Of a DNA stretch of 64,000 bases, positions 26,550 to 36,281 are shown in pieces. The stretch is from Fusobacterium varium (GTDB lineage: Bacteria > Fusobacteriota > Fusobacteriia > Fusobacteriales > Fusobacteriaceae). Made by a program: the position numbers and the translations under genes. The stretch is taken from contig LR134390.1 of NCBI GenBank assembly GCA_900637705.1, positions 868,001-932,000 on the forward strand, written 5' to 3'. Each line of letters begins with the position of its first letter. The stretch's first letter is position 1. The notes under the pieces were generated by a model. That model did no database searches. It was not told the DNA's origin and was given only the letters and a program-made list of their open reading frames with translations.

Positions 26550-29060
26550 TAGATAAGAAAAAAGAGCTTGAACTTTTAGAAGAAAAGTATAAGGAAATAA
26601 AAAAACTTAATTCAGAAGCTGAATCTATTATATCAGGTATAAAAAATGATGTTGATATAAACAGGGAAACACAACTTTTAGAAGAAAAAGAAAAATTGGA
26701 GAAAATTTTAAGAGAAATAAAAGATGAATTGCAAATTAAAACAAAAGAAATAGAAGATTTAAAAATTCTAATGTGATACTTTTAGAAGAACTAAAGGAAA
26801 GTAAAAGATTAAGAAGAGAAAAAGAGATAAATAAATTTCAAGAAGCAGCTGCTAAAAAAGTAAAGATAGATCTTGAAGATAGAATAATAAGTAGGCTCAG
26901 CAGTTTTAGAAAAGAACTTTATAAAAAAATTAATATTCAGGATAAAGAATTAATGAAAGATATGTCTGAGGAATCTCATGAGTTAAGAAATGAATTAAAA
27001 GCAGTAGCTGAGAAAATAGACATATTTGTAGAAAATTCAAAGAGAAAAGCTTTAGAAGCAGGAATAGCATTAAATGAAGAAAGTTCAGTATTTCATAGTG
27101 AGATACAAAAAGAATATGACTTGAAAGAAGATAAATACCTATTTGAGAAAGAGAAAAAGAATTTTGTATTAGAAAAACTTATTGGGTTAAAGGGATTTAA
27201 TTTTTTAGGAATAATTTCAATTTTTTTAGGAATATTTTTAGTGTTTAAGACACAATTTAGAGATTTCTTTAATAACGATTATATAAAAAGTTCAGGATCG
27301 TATCTTTTAGGGATTATTTTTCTTTTTGCTGGAGAAAAGTTATATCAAAAAAATAAAAAGCATTTCGCTGTAGGACTTATAGGTGGAGGTATAGGAGTAT
27401 TATATATAACCACTCTGTTATCAACAATGTATTTGGGATTATTTTCTATGATGCTTGGACTTTTTATCTCAGTTATTTTAACCGGGCTAGTAGTTATATT
27501 AGCATTAAGGTATAGTTCACAAATTATAGGAATATTAGCTCTTATAGGAGGATATCTTCCATATGGAGCTTATATATATTCTGAAGGTGGAGAAACAAAA
27601 ATATATTATTTAATAGTTTATTCATTAATACTTCAAGGTATAGTTTTAGGAATAGCTTGGAAAAAAGACTGGCTATACAGTAAGATAATTGGTTTTGTAA
27701 TAGGCTCAATAAATATGGCAGGAATTGTATTTTATCTGTCAAATTATATGAACAATAAAATTACTGCATTTTTCTACATTGTAATATTTACAACTGCTTA
27801 CAGTTTTATTTTTCTTAATTCTCATAGAAAGGAGAATAGAGAGAGTAATATAATAGACTATATACTTCTTAGTCTTAATCTTATTGTAAAATTTTCTTTA
27901 ATATACAGCTTGTCAGATGGAACAACACCAAATTGGATAAAAGCTGGATTAGTAGCAGGAGTAGGAATTGTATATGGATTTTTTGGAGATAAACTTAAAG
28001 AAAATAGAGTATCAAAAATTTTCTATGTAATAGCACTAGGTTGTTTTATAGTAATAATTCCTGTAATACTTTCTAAAGAATACATAGTAGTAGCTTGGGG
28101 ATTGGAAGCTGTATTTTTATATTTTATGGCGTCAAAATATAAAAATAGAGAAATAGAGTATGGAGCAGTTTTCATATATTTAATAACTCTTTTAACTAAT
28201 ATTTTTATAAGAGAAGAAAAATACTATTTAGTATATATACAGGATATATTGATAATTTCTCTTTCTTTTGTAGTTTATTTTGTCGTAAAAGAAAAAAATT
28301 ATAATAAAACTATCAGGAGTTTAATGACTCCATTTAAGTATCTTATATTTTTATATTCAATTTTCTTTATTAATAATATAATTTTTATCAATGTAAAAAA
28401 ATACCAGGAAGATATTATACAAAGGAGATGTTTGGAATATTAATATCTATCTTGACTGTAAATATTTTATTGAGAATTATAACTTACAAAGTAAAGGAGC
28501 TTCAGGATAAATTTAGTTTAGTATTTTTGACAATTATTGAAATATTGTCAGTATTAATAATAAATATAATAAATACATTTGCTTATGTTAGATATGAGAG
28601 TGGAAAAGAAAGAGTTTTACTGATAGGATTAATTTTAGCTGCAAATATATATTTATTTTTCTTTGGAAGAAAAGATATACACTTTACTTTTTTTAAGACA
28701 AATGAAAAGAAAGTGCCATGGATAATAGGGGAATCATTATATATAATCATAGTATCTTATATGATAATGAATAATGTATTTTATATAGATGGAGCAAATT
28801 TGATAATAAATATTATTGGACTTCTTATGTGTGGATATCTGGTTTGGAAAGGATTTAAAACACCTAATAGAAGTATAAGAAGAGTAGGACTTGGAATAGG
28901 AATATTTTTTGTTTTGAAGAGTTTCTTTATAGATTTTATATCATTCAGCAGTACTTATAAACTTCTTGCATATTTTAGTATGGGAGTAATATTGATAGGA
29001 ACTTCATATATTTATCAGACAGCTCTTAAGAAACTGGAAAAGGAGGAAAAAGGTGAATAA
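26546..29060 (+). CDS. DUF2339 polytopic membrane protein, two frameshifts
   Basis: A large envelope protein of the DUF2339 family, about 838 residues after correction. Residues 1 to about 200 are a charged coiled coil (KKELELLEEKYKEIKKL). From GLKGFNFLGIISIFLGIFLV on there is an unbroken series of about 20 membrane helices, including GLIGGGIGVLYITTL and IIGILALIGGYLPYG, typical of the family. Single A losses at 26761-26765 and 28395-28401 split it into three open frames; one A at each rejoins them. It overlaps creD upstream and the DUF3999 gene downstream. DUF2339 and DUF3999 genes are commonly neighbours. Function unknown. Confidence 0.82.
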
Positions 29061-30209
29061 AATAATATTAGGACTATTACTTGCATTCTCTATGCAAACT
29101 TTTTCCTATGACTACTTTAAAGAGATAGAAGTAAAAGGCAATAGCAAATATAAAGAATTTTATATAACTGAGGATATTTACTTGAAAAGTAAAAATGATC
29201 TTGGAGATATAAGAATATTGGACAGTGAAGGACAAGAAATACCCTATGTAATCGAGAAGAAAGAGGCAGGATACAATAATATTGAAAAGACAGTTTCAGT
29301 AGGAAGTATAATATCTGAAACAGCCAAAGAAGAAAAAATGGAAACAGTTTTTAAGTTTTCTCCTCAAAATAAGCTGGATGATATATTTGGAAATAGAATA
29401 GAAATAATACCTAAAAGAAATTTTTATTTTGAATATGAACTGTTAGGAAGCAGTAATGGAAAAAACTGGGAATATATAACTTATGGAGAAATTTATAAAA
29501 CTCCTGATAAAGAGAACCTATTAATAGATTTTTCAGCAGAAAAATATACATATTATAAACTTATAACTGATTTGAGTAAGGAGAGTAATTTTAAAGGTGC
29601 AGTTTTAAAATTTTATGGAAGTGAAAAAAAGGAAACTGAAACTATTTTGCTAAAACTACAATATCATTCAGAAGAAAAAGATAAAAACAGTATAATAACT
29701 ATTGAAACTAATAATCTTCCAATAAATAAGATATATTTAAAAGCTGATGGAGAATTTAAAAGAAATTATTCAATTGGAAATAGCTATTATCACAGAACTG
29801 GAACTATTTTTAAAGTAGGCAGTAAAGAAAATATGGAGATAGATATTAGAAAAGCATCAAGAACTGAACAAATGACACTTGAAATAAAAATGGAGATAAT
29901 AAACCTCTAGTAATAAATGAAATACAAGGAGAATATATACCTGCTAAGATAATGTTTAAAATTGAAAAAAATGATAAATATAGAATAATTTTTGGGGATG
30001 AAAATTTATATAAACCCAAATATGACTTAGAGGAATTCAGTGACTTGATAAAGGAAAGAGATTTAGTAGTAACAGGGAAAACAAGCATAGTAGAAAAAGA
30101 AGTAATTCAAGAACCAAAAGATATGAGCATATACTATAATATTTTTATTGGTTTAGTTGTACTTTTCTTAAGTAGTTTTATGATAAAAAAAATAAGCAGA
30201 AAAAAATAA
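29053..30209 (+). CDS. DUF3999-like exported membrane-anchored protein, one frameshift
   Basis: An exported protein with a signal peptide (KIILGLLLAFSMQTFSYDYF), an extracytoplasmic beta-rich domain beginning FKEIEVKG and containing GDIRILDSEGQEIPYVI, and a C-terminal membrane helix (IFIGLVVLFLSSFMI) followed by a basic tail. This is the DUF3999 outline and it follows DUF2339 as usual. A lost A at 29886-29890 breaks the frame; with it restored the protein is 385 residues. It starts at GTG 29053, inside the end of the preceding gene. Function unknown; an envelope role with CreD and DUF2339 is inferred. Confidence 0.78.
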
Positions 30210-30223
30210 TTTATATTTGAAAC

Positions 30224-30262
30224 ATGCTGTTTTTATTGAGAAAACAGCATACTTCATTTTTA
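30224..30262 (+). terminator. terminator of the creD operon
   Basis: ATGCTGTTTT (30224-30233) pairs with AAAACAGCAT (30241-30250); the T tract after it is weak. Confidence 0.65.
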
Positions 30263-30277
30263 GAACAAAAATAAGAC

Positions 30278-30306
30278 TTACAATTTCTTAAAAAGTATAG
30301 TATAAT
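30278..30306 (+). promoter_or_regulatory. probable promoter of the DEAD-box gene
   Basis: A -10 TATAAT at 30301-30306 with a weak TTACAA 17 bases upstream. The start would be near 30313, giving a leader of about 230 bases. Confidence 0.5.
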
Positions 30307-30312
30307 ATTTTC

Positions 30313-30542
30313 TTAGGTAGTAAACATAGGATTCTTTATAAGGTAGATATTTATTTAAATGTATTTTGTTTTATAACACACCGTTAAAAATATCTTTAAA
30401 AAGAACAAGAGGATTCCTATAATGCTACAAAATATTTTTGTTGTAGAACACGAGGGAAAGAAACTCTGATTGATTTTAATGCATATGAGATTTTTTAGTG
30501 TGGTATGATAAAATAAAAATAATTTAAATAAGGACGTGAAGA
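30313..30542 (+). promoter_or_regulatory. structured 5' leader of the DEAD-box helicase gene
   Basis: About 230 untranslated bases form a long rod: GTAG 30317-30320 with CTAC 30425-30428, ATAGGA 30326-30331 with TCCTAT 30415-30420, AGATATTT 30345-30352 with AAATATCT 30388-30395. The same CTACAA (30425-30430) also pairs with TTGTAG (30440-30445), so the two folds exclude each other. Long leaders are common on cold-shock helicase genes. No known riboswitch class was recognised. Confidence 0.5.
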
Positions 30543-32124
30543 ATGGAAAAATTAGAAGAATTCAAAAAATTAGGACTGGGAGAGAAAACTATAAAAGCTC
30601 TTTCAAAAAAGGATATGAAAAACCAACTCCTATACAAGCTTTAACTATACCAGCATTGTTAGATGGAGAAAAAGATATAATAGGGCAGGCACAGACAGGA
30701 ACTGGTAAAACAGCAGCATTCTCTTTGCCAATATTAGAAAGATTTGAACCAGGAAAAGTAGTGCAAGCTATAGTTTTAGCTCCTACTAGAGAACTGGCTA
30801 TTCAAGTTGCTGAAGAAATGAACAGCCTTGCAAATGGTAAAAAAATAAGAATAACTCCTGTATATGGAGGACAGTCAATAGAATTTCAAATCAGACAATT
30901 AAAAAAGGGAACTGATATAATTGTTGGAACTCCTGGAAGAGTAATGGATTTGATGGATAGAAAACTTATAAAATTAGATAATCTTAAGTATTTTATATTA
31001 GATGAAGCTGATGAAATGCTTAATATGGGATTTCTAGAAGATGTAGAAAAAATTCTTGAATCTACAAATGATGATAAAAGAATGCTTTTCTTCTCTGCTA
31101 CAATGCCAAATGAAATATTAAAAGTTGCTAAAAAGCATATGAGAGATTATGAAGTTTTGGCTGTAAAAACTAGAGAACTTACAACTGACTTAACTGATCA
31201 AATTTATTTTGAAGTACATGAAAGAGATAAATTTGAAGCTTTATGTAGAATAATTGATCTTACTAAAGATTTCTATGGAATAGTTTTTTGTAGAACAAAA
31301 AATGATGTAAATGATGTAGTTGGAAAATTAAATGATAGAGGATATGATGCTGAAGGGCTTCATGGAGATATCAGTCAAAATTATAGAGAAGTAACTTTAA
31401 AGAGATTTAAAGCGAAGAAAATAAATGTACTTGTAGCAACAGATGTAGCTGCAAGAGGAATAGATGTTAACGATCTTTCTCATGTAATTAATTATTCTAT
31501 ACCACAAGAAGCTGAGAGCTATGTACATAGAATAGGAAGAACTGGAAGAGCTGGAAAAGAGGGAACTGCAATAACATTTATTACTCCTCAAGAGTATAGA
31601 AGACTTCTTCAAATACAAAAAATTGTAAAAACTGAGATTAGAAAAGAAAAAGTTCCTGGAGTAAAAGATGTAATTCAAGCTAAAAATTCAGATTGGTAGA
31701 AGAATTGAATCATATACTAGCAGAAAATAATTTTGATAATTTTAAAGATCTTTCAAGAGAGCTTTTAAATGGGGAAGATGCAGTGGATATAGTTGCAGCT
31801 TTAATTAAACACTCATATGAAGATGTCCTTGATGAAAGTAATTATAATGAAATAAATAACAGTGCTTCATTAGAAAAAACTGGAAAAGTAAGATTATTTG
31901 TTGCTTTAGGAAGAAAAAATGATATGACTCCTAAAAAATTAGTTGAAATGGTAACTAGCAAGACTAAAGTTGATGAAAGAAAATTAAAGAATGTTGAAGT
32001 ATATGAAAACTTTTCATTTCTATCTGTTCCTTTTAAAGAAGCAGAAGAAATTATTGAAATATTTAAACAAGAGAAAAAAGGAAGAAAACCTTTAATAGAA
32101 AAAGCTAAAGAAAAGAAACAATAA
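30543..32124 (+). CDS. DEAD-box ATP-dependent RNA helicase, two frameshifts
   Basis: A DEAD-box helicase of about 527 residues. Motifs in order: Q motif KGYEKPTPIQ, motif I AQTGTGKTAA, Ia PTRELA, Ib TPGR, II DEAD, III SAT, V ATDVAARGID, VI HRIGRTGRAG. The C-terminal 75 residues (KVRLFVALGRKNDM...) form a DbpA/CsdA-like RNA-binding domain, so ribosome assembly or cold-shock RNA remodelling is likely. The true start is ATG 30543 (MEKLEEFKKLGLGEKTIKAL). A lost A at 30605-30610 throws the N terminus out of frame, and another at 31682-31686 splits off the RNA-binding domain; restoring both yields one frame. Long structured leader upstream. Confidence 0.9.
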
Positions 32125-32135
32125 TAAATAGACAA

Positions 32136-32178
32136 GACGGCTCAAAGACTTATTCAGATTTCTTTTGAGTCGTTTTTA
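32136..32178 (+). terminator. terminator after the DEAD-box gene
   Basis: ACGGCTCAAAGA pairs imperfectly with TCTTTTGAGTCGT, then five T. Confidence 0.7.
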
Positions 32179-32262
32179 TTTTTTATAAAAGAAAGCAACA
32201 AATTCTTGATAGTAGGGAAGATTATGTTATAATATAAGAAAATATAATACAAGGAGTCTGAA

Positions 32263-33218
32263 ATGAAAAGATGGATTTATACTATTGCAGGAATATTTTT
32301 CTTAATTACAGCAATAGCAGTAGTTTTTTTCTACTCTGAAATAAATAAAAAAGTAAATTATCATAAAATAATTGAAATAAAGAGAGGAGTTCCATTAAAA
32401 GCTTCCTTATCAACTCTTCCTATTTCAGATAGTTTTGTTTTCAAAGTTTATTTGAAATATAGAAATGAAGGGAAAGGAATAAAAGCAGGTTATTATGAGT
32501 TAAAAGGGCAAATGTCAATGAAAGAACTCATAGATGTCCTTGAATCAGGGAAAGATAAAGTGTTTAAACTTACTATTCCAGAGGGATACAGTATAGCAGA
32601 AATAGCTGAGCTTTTAGAAAAAAATGGAAGAATAGATAAAGACAAATTTTATAAAGAATTTAATGGAATAGAATTTCCATATCCTACACCTGATGGAAAT
32701 TTTGAAGGATATTTGTATCCCGAAACTTATTATATACCAGAAAATTATAATGAAAGACTTATTATTAGGACATTATTGAGAGAGTTTCTTAAAAAGTTTC
32801 CACCTGAAAAATATGAGGATAAAGATGAGTTTTACCAAAAGCTTATAATGGCGTCAATTTTAGAGAGAGAAGCTAAGCTTGATGAAGAAAAGCCTCTTAT
32901 GGCTTCTGTTTTTTATAATAGGCTAAAGAAGAAAATGACTCTTTCCTCTGATGCAACAGTAAACTTTTTATATGATTATAAAAAAGAAGAATGTATTATA
33001 AAGATTTAGAAATAGATTCGCCATACAATACTTATAAATACAAAGGACTTCCACCAGGACCAATATCTAATCCAAGTGTAGTTTCAGTAGAGGCAGCATA
33101 TAATCCAGCTGATACAGATTACCTATTTTTTGTTGCTACTGGAGATGGAGGGCATTTTTTTAGTAAAACATATAAAGAACATCTAGAATTTCAAAGAAAA
33201 AATAAGGAGAATAAATAG
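32263..33218 (+). CDS. mltG: endolytic murein transglycosylase MltG, one frameshift
   Basis: A YceG/MltG-family lytic transglycosylase that cuts nascent glycan strands at the inner membrane. One N-terminal helix (about 4-24) anchors it. [26 protein letters not shown] is the LysM-like part, and the catalytic Glu is in MASILEREA, followed by [19 protein letters not shown]. The C-terminal [17 protein letters not shown] and [17 protein letters not shown] blocks are diagnostic. A lost A in 32980-32985 splits off the last 75 residues; the corrected length of 318 is normal. The stop overlaps the next start by one base. Confidence 0.92.
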
Positions 33219-34882
33219 TGAATAAAATAGTTCTAGCTGCTATAAATAGCCAGTATGTGCATTTAAATTTAGCAGTGAGATATTTAAAAAAATATGTAGA
33301 AACAAATAGTGATATAAGAGTAGAGATCTATGAAACAAATATTAATAATCAGCTTTTAAATATAATAAAAGATATTTTTGAATTAAAACCAGATAAAATA
33401 ATATTTTCAACATATATTTGGAATAAAGAATATGTCTTTGAAATAGTAAAAGAAATAAAAAAAGTACTTCCAAATGTAGAAGTTATATTGGGGGGACCAG
33501 AGGTATCTTTTGACTGGAAAAAGATAATGGAAGAAAATCCAGAAATAGATAATATTCTTGTAGGAGAAGGGGAAAAAGTTTTTTTAAACTTTTTAATCAA
33601 TGAAAACGACAAAGTAATGGGACTGGTTTATAGAAAAAATGGAGAAGTATATTTTAATGGTCAAGAAAAAATAATAGAAGATTTAGATATAATCCCATTT
33701 CCTTATGAAAACGAGGAATTAGAAGAAAAAACAAAGATATTTTATTATGAAAGTTCAAGAGGATGTCCTTTTAATTGTTCATATTGTATGTCATCAATTG
33801 ATAAAACTGTGAGATACTATTCAATAGAAAGAGTAAAAGAGGATCTAAAAATATTTTTAGATTCTTCAATAAGACTTTTGAAATTTGTTGATAGAACATT
33901 TAATCTGAAAAAAGAGAGATACATGGAGATATGGAAATTTCTTTTAGAAAATTATAGGGAAGGGATAACATTTCATTTTGAAATAAATGCCAACATTTTT
34001 GATGATGAAACTTTAGATTTTCTTGAAACAGTGCCAAAAGGGTATTTTCAATTTGAAATAGGAGTGCAGAGCATAAATTCAGATACTATGAAAAGTATAA
34101 ATAGAAACAATGTATTGGATAAACTGGCTCATAATGTAAGGAGGATAAATAAAAATATTCATCTTCATCTTGATCTTATAGCAGGACTTCCTTATGAAAC
34201 ATATGAAATATTTAAAAAATCTTTTGAATATGTTCATGACTTAAAACCAGAGATGATTCAGCTTGGATTTCTAAAATTATTAAAAGGGACTCAAATGTAT
34301 AACGAGATTGAAAAATATCAGTATAAATATTTTTCTAAACCTCCATATGAAGTTTTTTCAAATAATTTTATATCTTTTGCAGAAATAATAAAACTTAAAA
34401 ATTTTGAAAAAATTTTGGATTATTACTATAATTCAGAAAAATTTAATAAAAGTGTAAATTATATAATAAAGAAGTACTATAATAATACTTTTGACTTTTA
34501 TGAGGAAATAGCAGCTTATTATGACAAAAAAGGATATTTAAAAATAAATCACAAAGAAACAGCACTTTTTAATATATTGCATGATTTTTATAAAGAAAAA
34601 GGATTTGAAGATATAAAAATATTTGAGGAATATTTAAAATTTGATTTTATAATGCTTGGAAAGCCAGGATTTTATCCAATTTGGTTAAACACAAGAAAGG
34701 ATTCTGAACTTCATAACAGTATAATAAAGGAGAAAGGATTTAAAAGTGTAAGAGATGGACATAAAAATAGTGAGCTCGAGCTTTTTTCTTTTAATATATT
34801 TTCTGGAAATAAAGAAGAAATAAACATATTCTTCAATTATAAAACAAAGGATTATGAAGTGATAAAAAATAATAAAATATAG
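33218..34882 (+). CDS. B12-binding radical SAM protein (DUF4080 type)
   Basis: A 554-residue radical SAM enzyme. An N-terminal cobalamin-binding-like domain (about 1-130, with STYIWNKEYVFEIVKEIK and EVILGGPEVSFD) is followed by the radical SAM core with cluster motif SRGCPFNCSYCMSS (C-x3-C-x2-C), FVDRTFNLK and FEIGVQSINSDTM. A C-terminal DUF4080-like part ends the chain. The chemistry is unknown; methyl transfer or sulfur chemistry are usual for the class. GTG start, coupled by a one-base overlap to mltG. Confidence 0.85.
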   Translation: MNKIVLAAINSQYVHLNLAVRYLKKYVETNSDIRVEIYETNINNQLLNIIKDIFELKPDKIIFSTYIWNKEYVFEIVKEIKKVLPNVEVILGGPEVSFDWKKIMEENPEIDNILVGEGEKVFLNFLINENDKVMGLVYRKNGEVYFNGQEKIIEDLDIIPFPYENEELEEKTKIFYYESSRGCPFNCSYCMSSIDKTVRYYSIERVKEDLKIFLDSSIRLLKFVDRTFNLKKERYMEIWKFLLENYREGITFHFEINANIFDDETLDFLETVPKGYFQFEIGVQSINSDTMKSINRNNVLDKLAHNVRRINKNIHLHLDLIAGLPYETYEIFKKSFEYVHDLKPEMIQLGFLKLLKGTQMYNEIEKYQYKYFSKPPYEVFSNNFISFAEIIKLKNFEKILDYYYNSEKFNKSVNYIIKKYYNNTFDFYEEIAAYYDKKGYLKINHKETALFNILHDFYKEKGFEDIKIFEEYLKFDFIMLGKPGFYPIWLNTRKDSELHNSIIKEKGFKSVRDGHKNSELELFSFNIFSGNKEEINIFFNYKTKDYEVIKNNKI

Positions 34883-34947
34883 TTAAATAATTTTGCAAAA
34901 AAACGGTAAGATATGTTATAATTTTATGAAAATGAAATGGAGAATTT

Positions 34948-36281
34948 ATGAGTTTATACAGGGAAATCCTAGAAAAAAACAGAAAAGACAATTTAATAGT
35001 AGAAAACGATAAGATAGTAGTTGGTTTCTCAGGAGGACCTGATTCGGTTTTTTTGGTTGAAATGCTGATGAAACTCAAAAAAAGTATAAATTTTGATATA
35101 GTACTTGTACATATAAATCATTTATTAAGAGGAGAGAACTCTGATGGTGATGAGAAATTTTCATTAGAATATGGAAAGAAAAAAGGATTACAAGTTTTTA
35201 GTAGAAAAATAAATATAACAGTATTAGGAAAAAAATTGGGGCTTACTTTAGAAGAAGCTGGAAGAAAAGCAAGATATGATTTGTTTAAAGAAATATTAAG
35301 GGAAACAGGAGCTAATAAGATTGCTCTAGCCCATAATAAAGATGATCAATTAGAAACATTTATGTTTCGTCTGACAAGAGGAGCTGGTCTTGAAGGTCTT
35401 GAAGGAATAATTGCTAAAAGAGATATGTATATCAGACCAATATCAGAAATTTATAAAAAAGATATTATCAAATATCTAAATGATAATAATATTTCTTATA
35501 GAATAGATGAAACAAATTTTGAAAATGAATTTACAAGAAATAGTATAAGACTGGATCTTATACCTTTTATAGAAAAAAGGTATAATCCTAAATTTAAAGA
35601 TAAACTTTATTCCTTGATTGAAGAAATAAGAGAAGTAAATAGAGTTTTAGAAATAAAGTTTGAAAAATATATGGTTAATAATAAATTAAGTATAGAAAAA
35701 TTGAAACAGTTAGATAAATATCTTCTCAGCAAGGTGCTGATACAATATCTGTATAGTTATGGAATAGAAGTGTCACGAAATAAAATCCAACTGATAGAGG
35801 ATATTTTACATAAAGGAGGTAGTAAAGATATTTCTTTAAATAGGGAATTTATTCTAAAAAAAGATTATGATTTCCTTACAGTAGAAAAGAATATAAAAAA
35901 AGAAAGTCAATGTATAAGAGAAATTGAACTAGAAATACCGGGACATGTGATATTTGGAGAATATGTAATAGAAGCATCTCTCACTGATCAAATATTATAT
36001 GATTCAGAAAACTTTTATACTAACTTAAAAACAGGAGATAAGCTTAAAATTAGAAGTAGACAAGATGGAGACAGAATGATTCCGATAGGAATGATATCAG
36101 AAAAAAAATAAAAGATATCCTTATAAATGAAAAAGTTCCAAAAGAAAAAAGAGATACTATTCCTTTAGTAGTATATAATGGAGAGATAGTATGGATTGCA
36201 GGAATAAAAGGAAATGAAAAATATAAAAATTCTGATTATAAAAACTGTGTAAAATTGAATATAAGGAGGATCAGTAGTTGA
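34948..36281 (+). CDS. tilS: tRNA(Ile)-lysidine synthetase TilS, one frameshift
   Basis: TilS ligates lysine to C34 of tRNA-Ile(CAU) so that it reads AUA, an essential function where AUA is used as heavily as here. The N-terminal PP-loop ATPase has VVGFSGGPDSVFLVEML; HINHLLRG, EAGRKARYDLF and LAHNKDDQLETF are the active-site blocks. The C-terminal TilS domain has LKIRSRQDGDRMIPIG. A lost A in the run 36101-36108 creates an early stop; restoring it adds the normal tail up to TGA 36279-36281 (444 residues). The ftsH TTG start overlaps that stop. Confidence 0.92.

Noticed and set aside
30313-30430. 6S RNA
   Set aside because: It is rod-like but only about 115 bases, lacks a clear central open-promoter-like bubble, and runs directly into a gene leader.
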